This document shows, one piece after another, positions 1-12,362 of a DNA stretch of 64,000 nucleotides (position 1 is its first letter; every line of letters starts with the position of its first letter). The stretch is from NCBI RefSeq assembly GCF_051014685.1, contig NC_135055.1, positions 11,892,001 to 11,956,000 of the forward strand. Direction: 5' to 3'. This stretch comes from Ptiloglossa arizonensis. Taxonomy: Eukaryota > Arthropoda > Insecta > Hymenoptera > Colletidae. Position numbers and translations under genes: made by a program. Below the pieces are notes generated by a model that saw nothing but the letters and a program-made list of their open reading frames with translations, was not told the origin of the DNA and made no database searches.

Positions 1-29
1 CTCTGCTTTCAGTTATATATTGAAGTAAT

Positions 30-610
30 ATTTTCTTATTCGAATGATACTCGAATACTCGATTATTCGGATACTCCAATATTTGAATACTTGAATATTC
101 AAATATTCAAATTTTCAAATACTGAAACATTCGGATTCTTAAATACTCAAATACTTGTACAATCAATTACTCAAACATTCGAATACCTAAATATTCAAAT
201 ACTAGTACATTCAATTATTCAAACATTCGGATACTCAAATATCTGCATACTCAAACATACGGCTACAACAAATATTCGAATACCAAAATATTCTGGTACA
301 CAAATACTCAAATATACGGCTACAAAAAATATTCGAATACCAAAATATTCTGGTATACAAATACTCAAATATACGGCTACAACAAATATTCGAATACTAA
401 AACATCCTGGTACTCAAAAACTCAAATATACGACTACAACAAATATTCGAATACCAAATATTCTGGTACACAAATACTCAAATATACGGCTACAAAAAAT
501 ATTCGAATACTAAAACATCCTGGTACTCAAAAACTCAAATATACGACTACAACAAATATTCGAATACTAAAATATCCTGCTACTCAAATACTCAAATACA
601 CAAATACTCG
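30..610. repeat. 57-bp minisatellite
   Basis: About six units of 57 bases from 250 to 600 with the core ACAAATATTCGAATACCAAA and CAAATACTCAAATATACGGC. Shorter AATACTCGAAT-like units precede it. The unit is a multiple of three, so it makes open frames that are not genes. Confidence 0.85.
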
Positions 611-1774
611 AGTACTCGAATACTCGGGTTCTTCGATACTCGAACGACCGAATAACGATGTCCGAACACTCGACCGTGGGAAGATCGTTCACAGCATTCG
701 TATACCCGTGAAACATTTAACGATTCGAGTAGTCCGAGCCACGATCGGGCAACGTTTAACGAAACTCTGCGGCATCGTGGCCTGAAACGGAATAACCGCG
801 ATCCAATAAAGAAGCACCAGGCGCGAGCTATCGCGCGATAAAAGGAAGTCAAAGACACGGTACGGTATCAGTGTTATTTAACTCGCGTTATGCGACAATG
901 GAAGGGAAAAAAAAAATGAAAGAGAAAAAAAACGAAGAAGAAGAAGAAGAAGAAGAAATAAAGGGAGCGAGCGTAGCGCGTCGTCGACGATAATTTTCAC
1001 CCGGCGGAAGAATGCGGAGACGTACACACGTATTATGCAGCTACGTGTGTACCGAAAGTACGTTCAAGGACCGGCATAAAGATAAGTTCCTTCCACGAAG
1101 ACAGCGAGGACAAAGATTGTAAGAAGGTGTGAAACGAGCCACGTGCTGGCCCGTCATATATCACGACCCCTTCCGTTCTTTCTCGCTCGTTCCTCGGCCG
1201 ACGCTCGCTCCAACCGACGGGGGATGCCCCGTGAATTCGCTGGGGGACGGGGAACCGTAGTCTATGAATATTCTGGCTTCCGCGATGAAATGATGAACGA
1301 CACCCTCCACCCCGAGTAAAGACGAGCCTTCATGGTTGGATTCCTCCTGCGTGGCATGCGAACCGAACCATCGGTTCCTTAAATTCTTCTACGGGCGTCG
1401 TTCCCCCTACCTCTGTCATTTATCAAAATCAAGTCGATCCTCGCGGTGGTATAATTGCTGGAAAACGTAACGAATCGTTCGAGAGAATTCGCGTGGCATC
1501 GAGATCCGTCGGTTGAAAACCGATCGAACCAACGAGAATTACGGATGTCGGATTAGTCACGCGCTTCGAAGTACATAATTAGAGGATCACCTACCGGCGT
1601 GACTTCCTCGCTCGTTAACCGTGCTCGATACTTTTAAAACGATCCGATCCGGTCCCCGAGTTATTGCGAAAATATAACGCCCCGTAAGTTATCGCGAAAG
1701 TTGTGTTGCAAAAACCGGGAGCATCGTTTACCGTCGATCCGTCGTTTTTTTTATCAGAGATCTTCGTTTCACGA
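611..1774. other. No gene seen
   Basis: Moderately GC-rich unique sequence between two minisatellites. Short reading frames only, none with splice or codon support. Confidence 0.5.
930..960. repeat. GAA microsatellite
   Basis: Seven to eight GAA units after an A-rich tract. Confidence 0.7.
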
Positions 1775-2480
1775 GTATTCGACATACGCGTACTTCGGTA
1801 CGTGTATTCGAGTACACGTGTATTTAACGTGAGTGTACTTCGGTACGTGTACTCGAATACATGTGTATTTAACGTAAGTGTACTTCGGTACGTGTATTCC
1901 AATACATGTATATTTAACGTGAGTGTACTTCGGTACGTGTATTTAACGCAAGTGTACTTCGGTACGTGTATTCGAATACACGTGTAGTTAACGTAAGTGT
2001 ACTTCGGTACGTGTATTCGAATACACGCGTTCTTAACGTAAGTGTACTTCGGTACGTGTATTCGAATACACGCGTTCTTAACGTAAGTGTACTTCGGTAC
2101 GTGTATTCGACTACATGTATATTTAACGTAAGTGTACTTCGGTACGTGTATTCGAATACATGTATACTTCACGTAAGTGTACTTCGGTACGTGTATTTAA
2201 CGCAAGTGTACTTCGGTACGTGTATTCGAATACACGTGTATTTAATGTAAGTGTACTTCGGTACGTGTATTGTATAAGATATCAATTAAATACACTTGTA
2301 TTTAATGTAAGTGTACTTCGATATGTGTATTTAACGTACGTGTACTTCGATACGTGCATTTAACGTACGTGTACTCCGATACGTGTATTTAACGTACGTG
2401 TACTTGGGTATGTGTATTCGAATACGTGTAGATTTAACATACTGGTACTTCGATACGTGTATTTAAACGGTACAAATTCA
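1775..2480. repeat. 45-bp palindromic minisatellite
   Basis: About 14 units, 45 bases or a 27-base short form. The core GTGTACTTCGGTACGTGTAT is followed by the perfect palindrome CGTGTATTCGAATACACG. Strand-symmetric, so it can fold into cruciforms. The 45-base period keeps several frames open on both strands. Confidence 0.85.
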
Positions 2481-4692
2481 AAATTAGCTATTTTTAAATT
2501 ATCTCGAGATCGTATAATACATAGAAGTACACGTTAAGATCAAGAACAGTGCGAAAGAAGTAATATACCCGTGTTCCAGATAGTTTATAGGATTCAACAA
2601 GTGTAAGAATCTGTCTTTTCGAGCATCTCAAAATGTGATTTTTAAACTTGACTGTTCTTTAACTTCTCCATTCAATTGAGAACAATATTAAAATATATAT
2701 TAGTTACAAAAATCGTTAACCGTATAATGTACGATATTTCACTTACCGTTGGTTTTTCAGTGAAAATTGTCGAAAATTAAATTGTAAAACTTTTCGGTGC
2801 TGTGCAAGATTTCGATAAAATTCATAGCAATCGAATTTGTAGCTATCAGTTACTACATTTGATACTTCACAAATACGAGTATCGGCAATTTATTTGCGTT
2901 TTAGAAAATAGAAGAAAAAATATTGCGCTGAAATAACTTTCTTTCGAACAATATTTCCTATCCCGGATGATGTCAGCCATTAATTGGATATTGCAATCTA
3001 ACAGTTTGATCAGTTCTTAAGGTTCTATCGGAAACCAGAAATTCCATTGAACGTGTTAACGATAAAACGATTACCGATAGATAACCGCGCCAATCATGGC
3101 GAACATTGTTCCATATAATAGTGCGATAATGAATTATTGCTATTGCATAACGGTCCGTTTATTGCGCGCGAGTAATTGCGTTAATTATTTTATTACCTGT
3201 GAAGCTTTATTACAGCGTGCCACGACACCGTTATGGAAACGTTATATTGTACAATGTCGTTCAAATTATAATTTTTAGTGAATCTGGAGTACGTTTATCG
3301 TGCGAGGTCGATAGCGATGACGATGGTGAATAAATAAAAATTCGATCGTTCGAAACCTAGCAACACGAATTACTGAAATTATTTCAAATCTGTTTAGGAC
3401 ATTGCGATTTAGTTGCAATGGCACTTACTTTAACAAATTTTTTGGCGTTGGTTACAGTAAAACATCAGTAGATTTTCAAAATTGCGTCGCAAAACCGACT
3501 AATACAACAAATTTCACTTTTTTTGAACTTCTCAAAATTTATTTGAGTTAAACAACAAGTTAAACTCTTAGATAGATAAAAATACAGAAAAATTATACAG
3601 AAACGTCGTAGGAGGCAGTCGTGCAACATTATTTATAAAAGTAATGAGAAAAGCGAAAAAATTAAAAAATTTTCAAAATTTATTAACATTAATATATATT
3701 TTACTTGAATCGAGTATAAAACATTCCATGAAATTCTGGTCGCAGTATTAAATGGTGTCTTGGTGAGGTTCAAGATGTATTTAAAAAGAACTTGGATAAA
3801 ATATCAGAACAGGTGAAGAAACCATTTAAAACTTTGAAAGCAAAACAGAACACTAAGAAATACTTAAAGTGTGTTTGGAAAAAGAATGATTGGAGGAAAA
3901 GATGACAATACGAGCAGTTGTTTCAAATAACGTACGATTCGTTTGAAACATTTACAACACTCGATTCTTTCGAGTTACTCGCTCCAATTCGAGTCAAATT
4001 ATCCAATTACTATCGATTCTGTTGGAACAATTTTTCGTAACAATTATCAAAATAGAAAAATAATCATCGATAAATTGACTTACCCCTCTCGATCTCCAAC
4101 TTCAAAACTACGTGCATCTTTTTAGTATTATGTGTAAAAAAATAACATCCCTCGAATGACCATCGAATAAAAAAAATTGAAAATGAACAAGTTTTGACTT
4201 TTTCAAACCCTTGAGTCTTTCAGTGACTTTGTATTAAGTTATTGCATGACTGATTTCACAAACGGATAGAAACTTTTACAATTTACTAACTATGTAACAG
4301 TGTTGCTAGAGAGTATTTTTCGTAAATTGGTTTAAATTTCGAAACAAAGTAAAACCAATACGACAAATGCTCCGAAAGAAAAAATAACAAATGGACGAAA
4401 TTCAGATCCATAACGGTTGTTCTTGATACATTAATCAATTATTATTAATTATTCCGATTTTGGGGAATGCACGGTTATCTTGTTGGTGTAACGAGTGATT
4501 GATTTAACAATTCCCATAAAAGATATCAAACTCCGAAATGAAAAACGCAATCAAAATCAAAAAGCATTTAACCGAATCTTCGCTTCTTAAATTCTCAAAG
4601 ACTGTACAAATTATCCCAGAAGTAAATCGAATAACTTATACGTTTAGTAGGTCGTCGAATAAATTTTATCGAACGATAATTTTCTATAATAT
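2481..4692. other. No gene seen
   Basis: AT-rich unique sequence. The segment at 3930-4000 resembles 47225-47295 and is probably a shared old element fragment. Confidence 0.5.
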
Positions 4693-4751
4693 AGTACCAG
4701 GTTGCTCGATAAGTTTTACCGAACGACAAACCATATTGAACAACGTATTAT
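4693..4751. mobile_element. Short palindrome of MITE family 2 ends
   Basis: GTTGCTCGATAAGTTTTACC faces ACAAACCATATTGAACAAC with almost no interior: paired family 2 ends without the middle. Confidence 0.55.
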
Positions 4752-5411
4752 AATATTTCGTAATAATCGTTACATTTGGTAGGTCGTCCCGAATCAAAAA
4801 GGTCGTACGCGCCGCGGGGCTTTGGTTGATTCGTTTTCGAGATAATCGTTATTTACTTTGCTCGAGTATCGAGCAAAATACGAGCCAAGGGCGAGCAGCA
4901 CACTGTCGCGAGTGACGACATCGGAAATGAAATTACTAGAACGGAGTGGCAACGATCGTTAAAACGTCGAATAGATTTATGTTTACGGAGGGTCATGGTT
5001 TGGAGGAACACTTTCTTCAGCTGGAACGAGTGAGAAAAGATGAGAAATAAACGAACGAGTAAAAGAAGAAACCCGTTGCTCCATTTCGATTCACGTACAC
5101 CTAGAATTGATTTCTTTTCTTTTTTTTTATCAAATCAAAAATGAGCGTACCGAAACTCGTGAGTTATGCGATGTTTTCGATTGGAGAAGATCTACCAAAC
5201 TTACAGGTGAAGTTGTACAGCTTCTGAGACGTTCTGTATGTTTATCTATCGTTAACTTTGTAGCAATATCGCGAAACATCCGTCACGGTGCTCGTAGCCT
5301 CGTTTTGCAACTTTCGCGCGTTTCAATATCGTCGCACAGTGGATCGAAACTGTCGAAACTGAATTGAAATTTTCAACTATCTTGGGAATCGAAGAAATTT
5401 CAATGTATTCT

Positions 5412-5628
5412 TACTGGATTGTTCGGTAAGTTTTGTCGTATTCTCCGTTGTAGAAAAATACTACGACACTTCGACTTTGAACAACTGTAAATACAGGAAC
5501 GAGTCGACGAATCTACGTGAAACTTCACACGTGTTCATAAAATAGTAGTAGCATTTAAAAAAAAAATAAAACAACGAACATAATAGCTACATTTCTCATC
5601 GAACGACAAAATTCATTGAGCAATCTAT
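5412..5628. mobile_element. MITE family 2, copy 1
   Basis: About 217 bases. Left end GATTGTTCGGTAAGTTTTGT, right end inverted as GATTGCTCAATGAATTTTGT. The internal ACTTCGACTTTGAACAACTG is shared with the copy at 24.96 kb. Confidence 0.7.
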
Positions 5629-5989
5629 TATGTCTACGGATTAATTCTCCATATAAGAACGAGATGCCATATGTGATGATTGAAAATAGAAAAAAAGCTT
5701 TGCTCTGAAATGATCATTGTCTTGTTATTATTATATTAGGTATGAGTAGACGTTAGGTCAAATTTAACTACGCAGCTTTGAATAGCGTTCTTTCGGCTAT
5801 AAATAGACGTAATATTTAGTAATATATACATATTTTAACCTTTTGAAAAATATCCTTACTCGAATCTTTATTTTTCTCATTTTTTTTATGTAACAACGGT
5901 TACAAACCGAGAGTAACAAAAAAAGTCACAACGAAATTTGCACGAGAGCATTAGTTAGAATCTATTCAAGATAAATTAGTAAAAATTAT

Positions 5990-6430
5990 TTGCAGATCTG
6001 AGAGTAATAATGACAAATATATAGGTAATGCATTAAAATCTATTAATATCAAATGGAGTGGAGAACTTGAGTGTCCATTGTGTTCGTAACTTAAAATTGT
6101 TATATTTAAGAAATATTAAGCGCACGATATTAATGATTAACAATCGAAAGGTGTTTCGAATTGAAAAATAAAAGTAGAATCGTTCTTAAGTTTGTGACAT
6201 TTACTCAAGGTACGTCGATAAAAATTATTATATATACTCTGAAAGTAATAACGAAATACCCAGATAGTAGATTAAAATCAAAAGAATAAGAAATTGGAGT
6301 GTATACAGTGTTCCTGACACAAAATTGTAGGTATAACTAAGAAATATTAAGCTAACGATACCAGTGATTAGCAATGAAAAGGTGTTTCGAATCGAGAAAC
6401 AAAAGTGGAGTCGTTTTGAAGTTCGCGGGG
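5990..6430. repeat. Diverged direct duplication, about 232 bp
   Basis: Two copies share AAGAAATATTAAGC, AAAGGTGTTTCGAAT and TGGAGTG words in the same order. Confidence 0.6.
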
Positions 6431-7125
6431 TCGTCGGTGAGCTGCGATACATTCGTCTATAACTCGAGATCTCGCGTCGAATCCGGTCGCGAACAAGAAT
6501 CAGCGAGGATACGAAACTTTCCAGTAAAAGTGCACGAGCAAATATCGAACCGTAATTCACCGAAACGTGCAATACGCGTCGTAGCGAATTTCTCCCGAAA
6601 AGTCTGAAACGCGTCAACAATTCATCGCGTCGCGCTAATTTGAACGGGCAATAAACCAATCCACGGGCTCTTGTTATCTCTCCGCGGCGGAATTAGCGGA
6701 GACTTATTCGTCATCGTTTGCTAAATCGCGCCGCGTTTCCCCCCGTTTTTTTTTTTTCTTATTTTTTCTCTCGTTTTATTTGCAAAAGCCACGAGGTCCC
6801 TTTCTCGCTCCTTTTCGGGCGTGCAGTGAATTCACGTCGTTCGGCCGGATGATATCAATTTCGCCGAGTTCGGCTCGCGCGGCTCGTCTCGACGATGACT
6901 GGCGGGCCATAAAACCTTATCGTGTGTTGTTCAGACGCAGCCGAGCGGTTCTCCCGTCCGCTATCGCCTCGTTTCGGTTTACGCAAATACGAGAAACGAT
7001 TAAACGCGCCCGATCTTGTCAGCTTCCACGCGTTCCTCCACGAAAATTCCTCCCGTCCGCCGATGACGAGTATCCTCTCCTGTTTCGGGCCTCGTGACCC
7101 GGGAATCCCAACGGTGAAAATTCGT
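6431..7125. other. No gene seen
   Basis: GC-richer block with several overlapping open frames on the plus strand, none convincing. Confidence 0.45.
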
Positions 7126-7640
7126 TACATTTTTTTACATTTGTACGAAATTCTTCATTTTTTTCTTTCGTAGAGAAATTAATCTATCAATGACGCTCGT
7201 GATGTACATATACAAACCGTGGAAATTCGTCGTCGAATTTTTTTTACATTTGTACGAAATTCTTCATTTTTTTCTTTCGTAGAGAAATCGGTCTACCAAT
7301 GACGCTCGTGATACACATATACAAACCGTAGAAATTCGACGTTGAATTTTTTCTTACATTTGTACGAAATTCTTCATTTTTTTCTTTCGTAGAGAAATTA
7401 ATCTATCAATGACGCTCGTGATACGCATATACAAACCGTGAAAATTCGTCGTTGAATTTTTTCTTACATTTGTAGGAAATTCTTAAGTTTTTTCTTTCGT
7501 AGAGAAATTAATCTATCAATGACGCTCGTGATACGCATATACAAACCGTGGAAATTCGTCGTCGAATTTTTTCTTACATTTGTACGAAATTCTTCATTTT
7601 TTTCTTTCGTAGAGAAATCGGGAATCTCAACGACGAAAAT
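7126..7640. repeat. 110-bp tandem repeat
   Basis: Five units at 109-110 base spacing (TTGTACGAAATTCTTCATTT at 7141, 7250, 7360, 7470 and 7580). Degenerate units continue to about 8040. Confidence 0.85.
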
Positions 7641-8049
7641 TTCCTTCAAATACTTTACCAATAATTTAAAGACCGTGATACCGATAAACATTCGAGAAAT
7701 TCATTTGAAATTTTTTACCGATAATTCACTACTTCCTCGTCGAAAAATCGGTATATAAATAACACTTGTAACGTATACACATGTATCGAGCACGATATAC
7801 ACGTAATGGAAACGTTGCTTTTGACGCACAACGAATGCGTACGAATAATTCTTCTTTCGAAATATTCAAATAGTAACGATGAAAATTCTTTACAAATTTA
7901 TTACCTTGGGAACTTTGGTACCGACAAAACGGTGAAAACTTTATTCGAAATTTTTAACGATAATTTGCAACTTTCTTTTTTTTGTTTCTTACCGAGAAAT
8001 CGGTACATTAATGACGCTCGTAATATACATACATGTGTCTTGCGCAATA

Positions 8050-9380
8050 GACACGTGACCGAATACGTCGTTTCTGACACGCCATGTGTACACAATGTTT
8101 TTCGTAAAGAAATTAAGTTCGTTCTCTGCAACTCCACTTCCACGATATATATTATATATCGTATTATACACACGTACTTTTTATAATATACACAGAGGAA
8201 AGTTGTACTAATTTTACCACTAGAGTTATTTAATCCTACGTGTTCGATTTTGTAACAAATAGTGAGCAAATTGATATTGGAAATTGTAGCTCGATCATCG
8301 AAAGGCCTGTTCGTATTCCCTATTACGTATTTTCAATACCGATCTCTGACAGAGGTCTCGCGATATTATTGTAAAGTTACCTCATAGATTACCAGACATG
8401 TACATAAATCTCAAAGTATTCGAAGAACGAGAACTGTTCGAATTCAACGCTGAACTTGGCAGTTTATAGGCGAGCCTAGAATTATTTATACCAGACCACG
8501 TCTTGCTTATTTGAAATTAAGAAAACAAATTTATCGATACAATTTATTCTCTATTAGGACAATTCTCACGAAAAGATGTCGTAATAGCACCGGTCGGTAT
8601 TTGAATAATTTTCAAAGAGTTCGAAAGAGATCAAAGCTGCCTTTGGTAGCTCGAGTGTTGAACGCCTTCTGATTTTATAACGAGTTCGGAAACAACGATC
8701 GTCGTGAAAGAAAAGTTTCGCGTTTGACGCGCGCTCAACGATCCACGGTGAATTACGATCGATATTTTTTCATTTATTTATTTCACTGAGCTTCGCGCGG
8801 AATAAAGAGGGACGATTATCGGTACCGGTGAGAAATCTCGAGGAATTATTAGCGGTGATCGAACGTGGCCGGTAAATTCGCAATAGGCTGCTCGTGACCT
8901 TCCGTTTTCCCGCGTTTCGAAAATTCGATCCGAAACGCGCGGCCCGAGTGGTCATCGCGCTTAATCGCACGATCGTGGGTATTATCTTATCGGTGATCGT
9001 GTTGTCACGTGGTGCGCATTACGCGCGGAACTGTAACTTCGCGAACGTACGGGTCTCGCTTTGGCGGCAGCACGTTCCGTAAATACGAGACGAAATAAAG
9101 TATCGTCCCGGGCGAAGCGACGCGCTACGTGCGATTCGATGCGCGCGGCAAAGGCGGAGCTGGTCAAAGGGCGCGTTCCCCGACCGCCCGTGATGATATT
9201 TCCCTGTATCGGGTTTAACGCTTTCAAAAGAACACCGTTATCAGCTCGAACGCAATAGAGAAACGACGATACAGACATTTTTATCGAAATTGTCTATGAC
9301 ACCGACCAGTCGAGTGATTTTACACCTATCCTTTGCTATACCTCTCCACGAGTTACCGCAACAAGTATCTACTATCATTC
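8050..9380. other. No gene seen
   Basis: Mixed composition with a GC-rich part at 8890-9230. Overlapping frames on both strands indicate composition, not coding. Confidence 0.45.
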
Positions 9381-10135
9381 CGCAACAAGTATCTACATGG
9401 TAGATATTTAAGGTGTTGAATTAATTCTGAGATTTGATTTCTGGTGAATGTAATAACACATTAATGATACGAATTTATACTTTGGTATACTTGTTCACGA
9501 GTTACCATCATTCCGCAACAAGTATCTACATAGTAGATATTTAAGGTGTTGAATTAATTATGAGATTTGATTTCTGGTGAATGTAATAACACATCAATGA
9601 TACGAATTTATCCTTTGGTATACTTGTTCACGAGTTACCATCATTCCGCAACAAGTATCTACATAGTAGATATTTAAGGTGTTGAATTAATTCTGAGATT
9701 TGATTTCTGGTGAATGTTATAACATATTAATGATTCGAATTTATCCTTTGGTATACTTGTTCACGAGTTACCATCATTCCGCAACAAGTATCTACGTAGT
9801 AGATATTTAAGATATTGAATTAATTCTGAGATTTGATTTCTGGTGAATGTAATAACACATTAATGATACGAACTTATCCTTTGGTATAGTTGTTCACGAG
9901 TTACCATCGTTCCGCAACAAGTATCTACATAGTAGATATTTAAGATATGAGATTCGTTTTCCGGTGAATATAATAACATATTAATGATACGAAGCTACCC
10001 TTTGGTATACTTGTTCACGAGTTACCATCGTTCCGCAACAAGTATCTACATAGTAGATATTTAAGATATTGAATTAATTCTGAGTTTCGTTTTCCGGTGA
10101 ATATAATAACATATTAATGACACGAAGATCGAGTT
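9381..10135. repeat. 133-bp tandem repeat
   Basis: Six units, starts of CGCAACAAGTATCTAC at 9381, 9514, 9647, 9780, 9913 and 10034. The fifth unit has lost 12 bases. Each unit holds the small inverted repeat TATCTAC/GTAGATA. Confidence 0.9.
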
Positions 10136-12104
10136 CTTTCGCTCGTGCAAGTATATAAATTTTATTTAATCGTATCGAACATAAGGTGTACATGGTTCGT
10201 TATTCGTTAGTAACTACTTTAGATACGGACAAACCTTTAATTAAATTGAAACACAAGAATATCGAATTTAAAATATGTTAATATTAATATTTAAATTTCT
10301 ACTGTTAATTAAGTAATTAATTTCTCCTTTTTTGTTACAATGGATTGTTTTTTTCTTCTTTCTTCGTCGCGTTCCAATTTGGTCTAAAGAAGTACTCCGT
10401 TTGCTTCGAGCCAAAACTAGATAATTATTATACTTTTCTTTATAGAAATTACAAAGTATTTTAATCGATAATCTTCCACGAATACGTACACACTTTTACG
10501 CAATTCTTCTGCTCGGAGATAAATAATTTACAATGGTATTTAATTCGCAAAGTTGTCTTTGTAACAGGTACCGAAATCATTGAAACAAGAATAAAATACA
10601 ACAAAATGGTGACGGATAACTCAACAAGCAGGTATCGATTTCTAAATTTCCATTCGTTGTTGTAAAAACACTACAATAAACGTGCTAGTGAATAAAAATA
10701 ATTCTCATACCTGCTACAAGAAGATCTTTATAAAAAGAGTTCTAAGATTCCTAATGCGTAACAACTGATCCCGTGAAATGATTATTTTCAACCTCGTTGT
10801 TTCATTATAACGTAATAGTGGTTTCTAATACTAAAAGAGTATGCACTTTGAATGAACATCGAGATCAGATACGAGAAGTGTTACAACCTATCCCAGTGAC
10901 CTCTGCCCTTAATCGCGATCAACAGTTTGTTCGTAGCTATAATTTAATCGCTGGATGCTCGGATCGCGAACAATTATATCTCATTGAAATTCAATACGTT
11001 CGAATCAACGATTATATATATCTCTCTCTTCGCATCCCTTCGCATTTTCCGCTTGGTATGGGAGCGCGTATTAACGTTGCCCGATTTGTTTCACGGAGCA
11101 CGAAATCGTCAGATAAGGAACTCCCGGCACACCCTCTGGATAAGCGGGCTGGCCTGACATAAACGTCAGTCACTTTCGAGCTAGTAATTGTTACGTACAC
11201 GTTGCCGGACGAAACTCGTAAGTTATCGGTCCATTATACGTGGCTGCGTGGCCACGTTCTCGTCATATTTTCCGCGTGTCTGAATCGACGCTTATGTCAG
11301 CCTCGTGAACGTTTGAGAAAAAGCTCCCTGGCGCGTCAAGGGGGATGAAAATTGCGGGGACCACGAACCTCGAGATACTTTTCGTTTAAGGGGGGACAGC
11401 ACTACGAGACGTCGAGAAACGGCTAAATTTTGCGAATTTTTTTCGTAAGTAGTTACTAAATAAAAAATTCAGTCTTTCTCAGGGAATGGAAATATAACTT
11501 TCGGTTTCGGTTTACAATTTTCCGAAAGTAAAATTCGTAGAAAATGAAGAGGTTACTCGATGTTCCCAAAACCCCTTCTGGTGAAACATTGTTTGTCGGT
11601 TGACAAGAACTAGGACGTTTCGAATAAAAAAATTTCGTCGATTCATGAACCAGAGACTGTTGTCTGAAATGTTTTATTTCGATTTCTCGAAAGTTTTAAT
11701 AATTGTAGAAATGATCCAAGTATGGAACGATTTAAAAAAATTGAAGTTACCTCGATATCTCGAGAAATGTCAGACGTGAAAAAATTGAATAGATCTCGTC
11801 GAATGCAAGAAATTTCGTTCGAAATATTTCCGAGTGAATCGATTGATTAACTTAATTAACAGATAATATATTACAAAAAGAAAGAAAGAAAATGATATGA
11901 ACTGAACAGATCGCTCGCGTATAAATCTCTCACTCTCTCCAAGAAACAATTCTTTAGATACATTGTCTCTTAAAATGCTCGTTACACACTTTGTTTTCGA
12001 TCGGTCTCTCTCAAACCATATCGTACATACACCTGGCCTAGTATGCTCCATACCACGTACTCGTTACGTGCACACCTGTTACCATAACACGAACTTTAGT
12101 CCTC
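10136..12104. other. No gene seen
   Basis: AT-rich to 11030, then a GC-richer stretch to 11400. The 121-codon open frame at 10797-11162 shows no family signature. Confidence 0.4.
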
Positions 12105-12300
12105 ATTCGTCGACAAAATATTTTTCGTACAAAGTAATCTTCATTCGTCGACAAAATATTTTTCGTACAAAGTAATCTTCATTCATCGACAAAATATTTT
12201 TCGTACAAAATATTTTTCGTACAAAATATTCTTCATTCGTCGACAAAATATTTTTCGTACAAAATATTTTCCATTCGTCGACAAAATATTTTTCGTACCC
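12105..12300. repeat. 38-bp tandem repeat
   Basis: Units of 38 bases (ATTCGTCGACAAAATATTTT then TCGTACAAAGTAATCTTC) with shortened 16-19 base forms at the right. Confidence 0.85.
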
Positions 12301-12333
12301 ACACGTTGCACTCGTCCATCCATAAGAAGATTA

Positions 12334-12362
12334 TGCACTTGCACTGTGCATGTGCAAGTGCA
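12334..12362. repeat. Perfect 11-bp inverted repeat
   Basis: TGCACTTGCAC and GTGCAAGTGCA flank a 7-base loop. Confidence 0.7.

Noticed and set aside
91..513. 140-codon open frame
   Set aside because: Produced by the 57-bp minisatellite, also a multiple of three.
1615..2363. Long repetitive open frames on both strands (15-residue repeats such as NVSVLRYVYSNTRVF)
   Set aside because: They come from a 45-base minisatellite whose period is a multiple of three. Frames are open on both strands at once, with no start context or splice support.
6228..6659. 143-codon minus-strand open frame with hydrophobic C-terminus
   Set aside because: Covers one unit of a diverged direct repeat; hydrophobicity follows from AT-rich sequence. 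No start or family support.
10797..11162. 121-codon plus-strand open frame
   Set aside because: No family pattern and no splice or codon evidence.
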